From assembly GCA_033002965.1 (NCBI GenBank), contig JAURVB010014171.1:31517-95516 (forward strand): a stretch of DNA of 64,000 bases, given 5' to 3'. Below are positions 36,919 through 49,800 of this stretch, piece by piece. Numbering within the stretch: position 1 is the first letter of the stretch; every line of letters begins with the position of its first letter. The notes under the pieces were generated by a model. That model worked only from the letters and a program-made list of their open reading frames with translations, was not told the DNA's origin and did not search any database. This stretch comes from Piper betle. Its lineage: Eukaryota > Streptophyta > Magnoliopsida > Piperales > Piperaceae. A program made the translations under genes and the position numbers.

Positions 36919-37943
36919 ATCGTCATAGCTTTAACAGGGAATGGAGGGTGCACTGTTCGGATCCGAAGGGCCGTGTCTAAAATAGATTGAATTAAATGTC
37001 TAAACATGTTAGAGTTGATGTACTTAGTGTCTGTCCGATGGCACCTTGAACCCAATATTCGAAGGACAAAATGTGAAGTGAGGGAATCCTTGTGTTTTTT
37101 TTCCTCTAAAGCAAGAGAATCCTTGTTCTTTCTCGTTTTGAGAGGTAGCATGTGATGCGCAGTTGTTCTCCACTCGCGCAATTTTGCTTAAGAGCATTTG
37201 AACTCTGTTTGGAAAAGCCTTGTTCATTAATACCTACGCTTGAGGTTTATTAATCTTCAAGTATTCTACTCGTCTTCACCATAAAATAAGTGCAAGCTTT
37301 TTCAAGGAGAGGTTTACTAATTTTTAAATATTGGCTGGTAATAATCTTGAATGCCCTTTTTTTCAGACAATTTTGATGTTAATTTACTACTACTAGCATA
37401 TGCATGTTACAACCAGACCACCTTTATACTATATACTTTCCTTGTCAAACGCCGTCAGAAATGGATCAATTTCTGCCTGCCTTGTCACTGTCCAACTAAA
37501 AGAGATCCAAGTAGCACCACTCAACATCTAATGAAAAAATAATAATACAAAACTTGCCAACTTTGAAGATGGAGTTGTGATTGATGCACAATCGAACTTA
37601 GTAAGATACCAACGTACGCAAGCTAGATTGGGTATGACCAGGCTCACTGTGCGATTCTCATGGTCTCTCCCTTGATTCTCTCATTCCTTCATTACCGATT
37701 CTTCACAAATCACAACCACTTTCGTATGCCCCGGTCTTTCCACATTGTCCATACATAAAAACCCAACTTAGACAAAAGCCAAGAGATGAATTAATGTAGG
37801 TAACATGACATGCATTCTCGAGATAAAGCAAGTCTCGTGAAGAAGAAGAGAGGCATCAACTCAAAGCAGCTACAGGGCGAGTACTGGTGATAAAGAGAAA
37901 GACATTGAGAAGGAAGAGGCTGTGTGGCTCGCAGTGTGTGGCA
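36919..37943. other. Intergenic DNA between the kinase and CBM20 genes
   Basis: It contains the kinase 3' flank and the CBM20 promoter and leader. No other coding frame is convincing. Confidence 0.4.
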
Positions 37944-39422
37944 ATGGAGAGCTTGGTTAGATTTTGTACCGGTCACTTCTATGTCATGCAATGCCAGAAA
38001 GTGGCTGCTAATCCGATGGGTGCTTCCTTGTGGCTGCCGGTGCCGGTGAAGAAGCCTTCTATTGGGAAGGTTCTTCGTGTACAATCTGCTGACCATTCGT
38101 TATTGTCGCTGCAATGCGAGGTACTTTCTTCATTTGGCTGATGCTTTCTTCTTTCCATTCCAATACCTGCTTGATCTTACACATCTTGCCACAGTTTCTA
38201 TCGTATATCTATCTTGTGGTTCCTACAAAAATCTAATTTTGGGTATCCATCATCCACTTCTATTAAACGTTAATTTTTGTCATTTAATCTCTTTGTTTAT
38301 TTTCTGCGATATTTTGAATGCAGCAAAGGATCATTTCTAACTTTAACACATGTTTTCATGCAGGCGTCTCCGCAGGCTAAAGAATCGACAATCCAGCCAA
38401 AACGTAGGTTTTGCTTAAAACTATGCATGAATTTCTTCATAAATCACAGTTCAAACGTCCATATTTGTTGAGTGCACAGCAGATGACGGGAAAACTTTGC
38501 ATGTGAAATTCAAACTACAAAAGGCCTGCCACTTCGGTCAACGTTTCTTCCTAACTGGAGGGCATCCCATGCTTGGATTATGGGATCCAGAAAATGCGAT
38601 TCCGATGAATTGGTCTGAGGATCATTTTTGGACCACCGAACTGGTAGGAAATTCTAGCTTTACTCTAAGCGCAATTACACATTGCAATAGCCCAGAAAAT
38701 ACAATGTTGCACCACAAAATAAAGCCCCATAGCACTCAGCATGTGTTAATAACTGGCATGAATACATGACAATCACTTTGTTGTAAGTGGTAATGTTTCT
38801 CTGCTCATGTCAAATATTTTTAACTAGTAATGTTTACTTATGATGTGTAAGAAAAGATAACCATTTTGGGGTAGACTGGGGCGTAAAATTACAGGCAAAA
38901 ATTCTAGATCCCCTGCAATAAAGATTTACGTGGTTTTCTCTTGAAAACAGGACCTACCTGTGGGTGAAATTATCTTGTTCAAGTTTATACTTAAATCCTC
39001 ATGCCGGAACGGTAGAATGGCAGCCAGGAGCAGACCGGGTTATAGAGACATTGAAAACAACAAAGATTATTGCTGTCCAGGAAGACTGGGAAAAGGCTGA
39101 ACTGCAGAATATTACTGAGGAAACAGAGAGTGATCGGACAAATCAAGTTGCAACTGAAAGTAAAGATGACTTGGCATCCAAGTTCATGGAAATTGCAGGT
39201 ATAAGTAAAGGGATAATTTTCACACCAGATGAGAAGGCAATGGATTCCAAGGAAGAGAACTCTTCCAACAAGACGGAGATGGATCCCGGCTGGGTACCCG
39301 GTCTGGAACTCGTTCCAGAAATACTCTCTTCAAAGGAAAATTTCTCTCCAGATAAAACTTTTGGTGCAACTTCTCGGATCTCCCCTCTTGACAAAGCTAA
39401 TGATGGCATTTCACTCGAGTAA
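37944..39422 (+). CDS. CBM20 starch-binding-domain protein, frameshifted in the last exon
   Basis: Exons 37944-38120, 38364-38403, 38480-38643 and 38951-39422. The N-terminus (MESLVRFCTGHFYVMQ and a basic, hydroxylated stretch) fits a plastid transit peptide. Exons 3-4 form a family-20 carbohydrate-binding module: VKFKLQKACHFGQRFFLTGG, LGLWDPENAIPMNW, then VGEIILFKFILK and GTVEWQPGADR, with the usual starch-binding Trp residues. The C-terminus is acidic and Ser-rich with a conserved-looking WVPGLELVPEIL. Similar single-CBM20 plant proteins are thought to bind starch or glycogen-like glucan in plastids; no catalytic domain is seen. Between FKFILK and GTVEW the frame changes by one base at about 38,990-39,008, so the deposited sequence does not encode the full product. 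Confidence 0.8.
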
Positions 39423-40855
39423 AACCATAAAAGCATAGGTCATGTAAAAAAAAAGCTTAGTTCATGGGAAGAACCTGTCATTTCTTCTGTTTGTGTCTGT
39501 TGCAATTGCTTTGAGGTATCAATCCAAGTCTGCATTGTCTTGTCACGATAGGTCGTAGACTGCTTGTAATGTTTTTATTCCAGTGTCAATAAAATCCCAG
39601 TGGACGCTGTCCATCTATAGGATAGAAATGTGTTCAAATATTTGTGACGGTGAATGCAGGTGCAAGGAATGTACTTGTGCATCTCCCTTCAGAATCTATC
39701 TTCATCTGTACCTTACATAGACAGCTCAAAACTAATAAGTATAAGCAGTTAGTTAAGGTTATTTGAGAAAAGTGAGGACACAAATGTAAAAAAACAGAGA
39801 ATGCACGGACCAGATCAACAAGAGAGAACCCTAAAAGCAATATAAATCAGATTCCTCGTGAAGATACAGTTGAATTAACAAAGTCTGGTATGCAGTTTTC
39901 CCGCTTCTCTTACATGTGTATTACAACCAAATACCAATTCAAATTCAATGAGAAGCAAGAACCTGAGCACCAAGGGATAGGGGGCATGAAGAAGATTCCT
40001 TTCATCAGAATGAAATTACCAAAAATAATTATGGCAAGCACACCTGAAAAGACATAAAATATAAGTGATTTGTCAATGAGATCGATCTACGGACTGCCTG
40101 TCAGAAGAAAACAATGTTTAACAGAGTTATTTAAGTCTATATCCGCTTATCAGATTTTTAGTCTCTTCAAACAACCACTTGGCTGACTTTTCACAGCAAT
40201 GAAATAAGACTTAAAATTTTATTCTGTAAAGATTACCTTTCACATTCTGTAAAGATTACCTTTCACTTTCATAACTGAGGTCTCTTTGTCTACTCCAATT
40301 CTCAGCTTCAGTTGCCAACATGCAAAACACTTGCAAAGCATCTAAGAATGCCCACTTTCACGTTCTATTATTGTGCCACTCCTTGTGCAGTTTCATGCTG
40401 TACAACTAAGTTCTCTACAACTGATAAAATGCGACTTTTACAACCCCTTTATGCTCTCTTCACGCACTAGCATCCAGATACAGCAGCGAAGTATGCCGAC
40501 TTCACACCAGATGATTATGTTAAAACCTTCACTAGACATAAAGCTCAGTACATTTCCATCAATCACCATACAAGGCAACGTTACAAAATTGAGCCACAAC
40601 TGACTAAGTTACAACAGCTGCACATATTAAGACTTTCATCAGGACATCTGTCCTCGAGCAACTATATTAAATAGCAGATAAATCTATGAGAAATTTGTGG
40701 CACTAATTTTGCTGCATAAAGACCACGGCTAAATATTTCTACAACCTACCACCAAAAAAAAATTGAGATGAGAGGAAAGGCAAATCTATGATCTATGTAC
40801 ACTGATTGTATGCATCTCAATCAAAATCCTTTAGCTTCATCATGATGCTGGGTGT
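39423..40855. other. Convergent intergenic region
   Basis: Lies between the 3' ends of the CBM20 gene (+) and the CPL gene (-). It should contain both 3'-UTRs. No coding frame or repeat is supportable. Confidence 0.45.
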
Positions 40856-43800
40856 TCATTCTTCCATTTTCTTTATCAGATGTCTCCGAAGAGACTGATG
40901 TTCATTCTTTGGGCACCTATCAATGTTAAACACGCCATGTCAAACATGAGAAACATCTTTCGAATGGTTTGCCTGTACACTTTGTATAAATCTGATCACA
41001 TGGAATGATGGAATGAACAAAGAAATTATTAATGCAATAATGTATTATCATCCAACTCGAAAGCACTTGATGAAATCAATACTACATGAAATTGATCACC
41101 TGAACAAAAAGATCAAAAAAAAAATCCCATATTCTACAGAAGGCAATACCTGGGAGAGCTAAGGCTCTCTGGATTTTGCGGATTTATTTTAGACTTCGAA
41201 CTAACAAAAGCCTCCTTGGCTGCCTGTGATGAAGACATTGTAAGAAACTTCTACTAAAAATCTTGGCCATTAAATTAAGAAGTAAGACCTTCACAGAAAG
41301 CTATAGAAAAAGCATACGTGTAATAATCATCCCTTTCTCTCTGCTCGAGTCCTCCCGGTCAGAAGTACTTAAAGAAGTTCCAGTGTCCTTTTTTACCAAC
41401 TGACCCATCTTGGAAGAATCAGTACCATCCATTAGGAAACCGTTTTCACTTTGCAATGCAGAGCAGCCATTTTTATCATCGGTAAGAGCATAATCATGCT
41501 CAATATGTGATACGTATTTTTCTGCAATTTCAGAAAATAATGATTGCTTGTAAGATAAATAATAATGAAACTTCTTGGTAATTACCCTAATGATAGATTT
41601 AACTGCTTGGTGCTATCACACTTGCGCAACATGTTTTAAGCATTCTGGTCCAAACCATGATTGCAAAAATCGGCTGATTCCACTCGGAATCGAAAAATTG
41701 GATCGGAATGATTTTGTTGCAAAAAAGGAGTGAATCCGGTAGCTTTAAAAACGGTCATTCAATCGGCCAATTCAGACCGATTTAACCGATTTACAATCGT
41801 CTTAAATCGGTAAGAATTAGTTTTTATAGCTAAATGACAAAAATATCTTAGGGATGTTAATGAATAAATCTATTAGGCATGGGTAAAAGAGAAATAAAAA
41901 TTTTATAAACCCCAAATCCTGTTTGTGATGATCAACAAGTTGCTGACCGCCGCCGCCCCCATTTTCCTCGCCCCTCCCTTAGGTAGTCGCCGTTTGCCTC
42001 CGCCACACAAAAAAAGGCATGTTCAATTTTTCTTTGAATTTGTGGAAAGAGGTGTTGATTTTGGTTGTGTATGTTCACATTGGTTGGTAAGTTTATTTAT
42101 TTATTTTTCATTGTTATATGTGTTGATGTCATGGTGCTCTCTTTGAATCACTTGACTTGTTTGGATTGTTTTTAATTGCTTGTGGAGATGTGTCCCTGCG
42201 TGTGTGTAATGACTAATAATATGATTTGATAATTTGGGATCAGTATAGTTGTATATGGGAGGGGAAGTAGTTTTGGTACTAAGTAAAGGAGTTACTTCAT
42301 TTGTAGCCTTTGTAATGATTATTGCACTATGTCAACTCTGTTTCTGAAGTGGCTTGTACCAATACATGTATGTTAGCCGTTTGCTTTGTATTTTTGGCTT
42401 TGGATACCTTCTTTCAATGTTTCTGCATATCTGATTTTAGAATTTGCTTCTAGCTGATGTACTATGCATCTAGAGTACTGTTTAGTTTCCTTGTTGCTTT
42501 CTTCAAGTGTCGTGTAGGTTGTTTAATATTATTATGCAGTGTATTTGAACGTTGAGTGCTTTACAGCCCCTTGCAATGAAGTTCCAATTACTCTAACTGC
42601 AAAAGGAACACCTCTACAATTTTTCATTATTTCTTTTCCTGTTTGTTCTAGGTCTTCATTTGTCACTACCAAGCTCTCCAAAAGCTCTATATTTAAACAA
42701 AGCCCAACAGTGCTCATTATCGAGAATTCACAACTCATATGGAACATAATTACTAATGACACTTGTTAAATCTTTTGAACGAGAAGTCACAAGGATTTTG
42801 CTGTATTTTACGCAATAATTTAATGGAGATTTTAGCTTGTCCCACCCTTTTGCAGTCCAGACATCATCCAACACAAACAAAAACCTTTTCTCACAAACTA
42901 AGTCTCTTAAGGGTGGTATGTAGTACTACTAGTGACTGCATGTTGTGATTTACACTTGATGCACATAGTAGATTGTCATCATCATTTGTTGCTCATTTTG
43001 TGTCTACTTGAACAAATTCCAAGGAGTTAAAGATGGTATCTTGTGGCTGTTGTGAAATTGTTAATTTATATCAAATTGCTTATTGATTGAAAGTGTTTAA
43101 TAACTAATAGTTTTGGTTGTCATAAGGAAGATGGATATAGGTTGGGAATATGACACACCAGTTAACACATCCAAAAAACAAGTAACCTGTAGCTTTTGTA
43201 ATAAAATCATAAGTGGAGGGGTATATCGCTTCAAGCAACATATTGTTGGAATCAAAGAAAATATTGCTGCTTGTAAGGAAGTTCCTAAAGCAGATTTAAA
43301 AAAATGAAAGACTATTTCAAAGGTATGGAAAAGGCTAAAAAAGAAAAAGAAAAGATTAGAGAAGATAGTCAGATAAGGACGAGATTGAAGTTCGGGAGCA
43401 AAATAAAAAAGATGTTGGGTGTTCTAAGTCTACTGGGAAGAGGAAGACATCTTTTGTTGAAAGTGAGAAGAAGAGTAAATCAAAGTAAATAAGGAAAGCA
43501 AAAGAGCAATTGCACATAGCCATTACTCGATTCTTCTATCATTGTATAATTCCTTCCTATATTGTTGAGTTGCCCTACTTTCATAAAATAATTGATGTGG
43601 CAGGTAGATACGGCGATTAAAGGATCAAACCTCTGAGAAGAGGTTCTTTATCGGGTAAACTTCTTGTTGGTGAAGTGGTTTTTATAAATGCTACCTTAGA
43701 GGATACAAAAGTATCTTGGAAGACAACTGATTGTTCTATTATGTTTGATGGGTGGACCACTTAATCTTGTAGAACTCTTATCAATTTTCTAGTTTTTGCC

Positions 43801-46800
43801 CAAGAGGAATGTATTCCCTTAGATCAGTTGATACTTCAGACAAAAAAAAGGATGTCGGTTATTTGTTTTATTTACTAGACAAAGTAATAGAAGAAGTTGG
43901 GGAGGAAAATGTTGTGCAAGTATTCTATTTTACATGAATTATCCTTTTAGCCTAATTATTTATTTTCACATTGGTTGGATATGTCAAACTCATTGTTTTT
44001 TTAACTTTGTAGGTCATTATTGATAATGCTTTGGCATACAAAGCTACTGAGAGAATGCCAAAACATAAGACACCACATCTATTTTCGACTCTGTGTGTTG
44101 CCCGTTGTATAAACTTAATGCTTAAAGACTTTGCAAATATCAAAAAAGTTGGAACATGCATTGTGAATGCACAAAAAGTCACAAAACTAATATACAACCA
44201 CTCATGGTTGTTGGCTCTTATGAAAGATAATTTCACAAATGGACATGAATTGGTGAGACCTAGCGGTTAGTAGCAAATGCTACTCACTTTTTAACACTTG
44301 CTAGTTTCCTATAATATAATATAAGCAGGCATTGAAAAGAATATTTGTCTCTGAAGCATATTCATCATCCAAGTATACAAAAGAAGAGGAATTCCATAGA
44401 AGCTGAAAAAGTTATCTTAAGTGCAAATTTTTGGAAGAAGATGGAATTTGTGCATAAAACAACTGAGTCCCTTGTTAGATTTTTGAGATTAGTGGATAGT
44501 AATGAAAAACCTTCAATGCCATTTTTTATGATGAAATGAAAAAGATTATAGAAGAAATAAAAGTAGTACATGGCATGAAAGCAGAATGATACAAGTTACT
44601 TGTTGACATCATTACTAAGAGATGGGTAAATCAATTTTGTCATCCTTTTCATGCTACAGCATATATGCTTAATCCTCAAACTCGTTATCGCCGTGGATCT
44701 ACTATTATATGTTCTCATTTGACTTACGTATCTTTATGACTATTTAACAATTTTATGTTTTTTGTGTTTGACTTTGTGTAATTTTGTAGCCAATTAAGGT
44801 TTATCGTGCATTCAATGATGTCATTTGTTGTGTGGGGCTTAATGAGGTAGTTCGATCTATGACATCTTTGCAGGTCAAGATACTATTGTTTTTATTTTTT
44901 ATATAAAAATGTTTATGTATAACTAAATATGATTACTAATTTTGTTTTAATATTTTTTAGTGGTTTGATTTTGTATCTGCAAAAGAAAATTTTTGACATT
45001 CTCTTGCAATTACCAATAGGAAAGTCCTTCACCCAGGTAAAATCCACCTTCATCCACATTTCATTTTCATAGCATGCTTATAAGTAAATAATCTTTTCAA
45101 ATATAACATCATGGTGGGAGTAACATGGTATAAACTGCCTTGAACTACAAAAGATAGCTATTAGAATACTTAGTTAAACTTCATCATCATTGGGTTGTGA
45201 ACGTAATTGGAGCACTTTTGACTAAGTACATGCCAAAAAAAGAAATCAACTCGCAAGGAAGAGAGTGAATGATCTTGCATATGTTTATTACAACATGCGG
45301 GTAAAAGAAAAAGAATTGAGATGGAGGCATAAATATGATGTAGCTAGTGAATATTTGATGCTAGAAGACTCATTAGATGAGTAGGTTGGAGAATGGGACA
45401 ACCAATCACTATCGATAAGTTTAACTAAATTTTACATCACATTTAAGTTTTAATGTATAAACTTTTTTAGAATTGAAATATATAGGGTATGATTTTTTTC
45501 TATGTAGGATGGTTTCTTTAGTACCAATGTTGACAAGAGTGACGATGAAGACGAAATGGTCTTTCTAGCAAATAAAAGTGGCAGCACATTGAAAACTACA
45601 ACAAATGAAGGAACAACCAATGCCAATATGTCAAACAATGCAACTGCAATTGGATCGTGTTCTACTACGTCTGATGGCTTTTCTTTGCCTCTTCTTCTTA
45701 GTGGACTTAATATTGATATTGGTATATCCATTGACTCACAACAAAGTTTGTCTATGCCTCCTCTACTTAAGGGACTTCATATGGGTGGGAGTTATATTCC
45801 TCCTTTTATGTAGGGTCTCGTGTTGATGTGGGTGAAAGCTCTACTCTTCCCATTGATGATAGTGATTCAGACTCCAAAGATGCTTCAGATAATGAATTGG
45901 ATGATTTAGTATTAACCAAGTAAAATTGTGCTAAACCTTAATTTTGTGGAATTATATTGATGAATTGTCACTATCATTTAATAGAGTATAAATGATGATA
46001 TATAAAACCTTACACTTATGGAAATGTGGTATTGTGAAGATAAATAGTGATTATCTTGTTGTGTATGAAACTTTAAACTTGTGTATTTGTGTTTAGAAAA
46101 TAGATTGAATCTTCATTTTATGTATTTATGTTATGGGTTGTCAAATTATTGTATAGGACCAATTTAAGTGAACCGATTCTTGTCTGATTTTTATAAATCA
46201 ATCCGATTCAGTGACTCCTTTTTAAACTGATTCGGAGGCCAATTCCGATTTTTGCAACTATGGTCCAAACTAATCAGATATTAACAAAGAGGCTACGAAA
46301 AGAGCATACTCATCGCCAATGAATGTGACCAAAATAGAATGGATAACAGAAATATATGCCTATGTCCCAATCAATTGGATTTGCTCTGTTGGCTCTTAAT
46401 GTTAGAAAATGATGAGAATGTTGAGGATCAACAAATGGCAATGTCAACTAAAACTTTTTTGTCTTATCTAAAAATCTTCAAAGCATTCTTGCTTCCACTT
46501 CTTAAAAATTACTATGAACCAAGAATTTCATTGTAACCAGAAGTACAAAGTTAAATGTACCGCCTCCTTTGTTCTCATAATTTTACTAAAATATATGTTT
46601 CTAATGAACTTCCATCTCCCTCTAACATCAAATAAAGCCATCTCGTACTTAGTGGAAGTAATGGTCCAAATACACCAAAATGAATGTCTATGCCAAGTAA
46701 ACAAAATACAAAAAATTAAACGTATACTAAACTCGATCCCTTCTTGGGCCAGAGCAAACGGCTGAAAAAAGGATTTCCACCTTATACCATCACTTGAAGC

Positions 46801-49800
46801 ATAATAACTTCAGGGCATTCATTATCCAAAATGAATACCAAAAGCATAGTCTAACATTAAAAAAGAGGGACAAAAATCACAAGTACATTTGAAGCATTGA
46901 GAAACTCACGTGCTAGATAATGAAGAGCATTATTAGCAGCTTGTAGATGAGCTTCCTTTCTTGTTTTACCCATACCACAGCCTATCTTCTCACCAGTGAA
47001 AAGTACCTGACAAAAGAACGAAGGTGGTTAAAGCAGTGAACTAGCAATTTTAATTCCCACAACTTAAGTTTGTCCATCCAGACCATGCCAAGGTGTACTT
47101 ATGGTAAATTTTCGTCTAGTACAATAGCTAAGAACAAAGGGCATGCCAAGGCGTGAATTCTGACTTTGGGAATATATGAAAACAAACAGACAAAAAGGTA
47201 AAACTACACCAAGCTTAATTGGAAGAAATAACACCACAACTTCCCACAAACCTCAAAAGATAAATGCAGATCTTTGCTCCCATTTGCAATGGGCCTAAAT
47301 TCCACCTTCACAAAGAAAAGGCAGAAAATGTGTATGAACATATTTGTGAATAAAAAAAAATGACATAAGAATCAGGTCAGTATCTACGATACCGTAGACT
47401 TGCATCTCTTTCCAATTTCTTGCAGCACATCAATAGATACAATAGATGCTTGTGCAATGATCCCAAAATCATTACTACCATCAGTGACTTGCAGGACTTC
47501 ATCATCTTCTGGAAGTAACAACACTAATTTTAACAAGCAAGAAATCTTGGAAACAAAAAACACTAAAACAACAAATGGCAGCAATACCTGAAGAGGTAGC
47601 TTGGGTTGAACCAACACTATGTTGTCCATCCCGTCCATTTGCAACACGAGCCTGAGAGGGCAGCAATATTCAAAGGACATGACATCTTATGGCAATAAAA
47701 TTTCATTACACGCATAAAAGTTTGATAAGTAATTTTACACAGTTGACAGGATCACTAGGGAACATGCCTCTTCAGCTTTTCTAGCTGGAGCAGGATGAAT
47801 CTGGCTTAAGGATCCAGTCGCATCTGTATGGCGATGAGAAAGATGTTAGCTTTTTTATTCCATCAGAGAATTAATCATTTCTTGTGTTACTACAGATGGC
47901 TTATCAAACAAACCAGTGTTGTTGTCTTCCATAACTAGCCACCCTCCATGCCTTTGAGGAAGGGCTGTCATAGGCTTTTGCGGTGTAGTGATAAGAGGAT
48001 CAATGAGGCCATCATTCCGCATATCTTGACCATGTTGATAGACAAGGAGCCTCCTCTGTTCAATTTCAGATTGTGTCACTTCTCCTTCACTAGGAGCAGC
48101 TCCAAGCAAATCGGGGCCTACAGATAAAGATATTTAAATTAAAGGATAAAATATTAGCTACCACTTCATAAACCCATGGAACAAGTCATCACCTTGGACT
48201 GGAGTAGCTTGTCTAGGCATCAATGGAGCCTTTAAATGGGATGAAGCTACTATTGATACCCGAGAGGGATCAGGCCTTACATCAACATGGTTTGAGAGAA
48301 CAACAAAGCTAGAGTCTATTATGCCACCCTGTTGATCCTAGCAAGAGGCAAAGTCACAAAAATGCTATCACTTAGACCGCAAACCATATTGCAGAAAACT
48401 TAGATATGAAAATTTGTTATTCTCTAGTTTTAACAAATTGGAATCTTTTTGCATTCTAACAAAAAAGCCGAAGAACTTCAGCTAAGATTTGTGCTAGAAA
48501 CATGCCATACCCGCTGGTTCAATCTCCTTTCAACTTCAGCACCACTCATACCCTCAGGGATGTTTACATCCCGATTGCCATTTCCATTAAATACAAAACC
48601 CATATCCTGAAAGCATAATAAAATTCAATTAAAAACAGCATCTCATCAAACTGAAATTACAGTATTGTCAAAATTACCTCTGTCATTACGAAATTGCTGA
48701 CATCAGGTGCAGCAGGCAAATCTTCTATTTAGTCCTCATAACGTAATTCAGAAATTCTCAGCAATAAAGTCTCGTCAAATTCTCTGTGATAAATTAAACT
48801 ATGTGAGAAATAAAATTTGGCCTGTGAGTTGCTACTAATTCAATATCAAATACTTACTTAAAAAACCGCCTCTGACATTGCATGCAACATTTCTTACAAC
48901 ACGAAGCACTGGAACAGCATTTGCCATCTACAGTTGAAAGAAACATTGCAGCCAGCTTATGGGTATACACAACGCACAACCCAAGTATCAAAACAAGTTT
49001 GACAAAATCTGGCAATATGGCCAGTTCGGCCATCCAATTTTGCTTTCACCAAAGACAATTATTCAAAAGCTACCAAAAAACTCATAACCAACACTCTTCA
49101 TTGTCTACCTCTGCTTGAGGAGCGTAATATGGTGCAAATACAGGTACAACATGGACTCGAGGTTGATCACAATCTTCCCAGACATTTAGCCCGTCATCAA
49201 TCACCATCGCCATCTTTGGATGACAGTAACCATCTTGGAAAACGTTCAGCAATGATTTCCTAGAACCTACACAACCTCATGAAATCAAGATATGGATGTA
49301 AGTGTCTCTAAGATTGGACTAAAAATCAGAATGTCCTACTAGAAAGCAACTCATAAGACCAGAAAGTATGGAAATTTTTAAAACAGGAAGTGTGAGAATC
49401 GTCTCCCTAATAATACATGAAGATCATCTTAATGGTTTAACTCAGCTCTTAAATATCCCACAGAAATTTCTGATGTAACATTCAAGAAAATAAAACTGCA
49501 AGTCCTGTACAAGTACCCGATTTGACACAAGAAATCCGATCAGCTAATTGTTTTGAGCTTATAAGATGCAATTCTGGATCAAGAAGTCTCCACATCTCAA
49601 GGGCATATTCCCTTTCTGCCATAGTGCAAACATATACCTCAAAGCGTTTGCGGCCTTTGGCAGTTAAGTAGCTTCTTAAATCCTCCCAAGCATGACGTAG
49701 TCTCACAAGGACACTGGTATCACGAATCTGCAAAAATAAAAAATAAAAAAATAAAAACATGTAGCCCAAAAGGAACAAACTATTGACTGATGTTAGAACA

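Larger units (their letters stand above)
41656..46262 (+). mobile_element. hAT-superfamily transposon, DUF659 type, 4,607 bp
   Basis: The left terminus CATGATTGCAAAAATCGG and the inverted right terminus CATAGTTGCAAAAATCGG match at 16 of 18 positions. They are flanked by exact 8-bp duplications GTCCAAAC at 41,648-41,655 and 46,263-46,270, the size expected for hAT. Many AATCGG/CCGATT motifs lie just inside both ends. The element sits in intron 14 of the CPL gene, in the opposite orientation, and accounts for most of that 5.4-kb intron. Confidence 0.95.

Noticed and set aside
38964..39005. Apparent start MKLSCSSLYLN of the last CBM20 frame
   Set aside because: These codons are a shadow of DLPVGEIILFKFILK in another frame; the true frame joins only at HAGTVEWQPG.
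42532..42762. Minus-strand frame ending [20 protein letters not shown], resembling an NB-ARC GLPLA-like segment
   Set aside because: Short, inside the hAT element, with no P-loop or LRR nearby; at most a captured or chance fragment.
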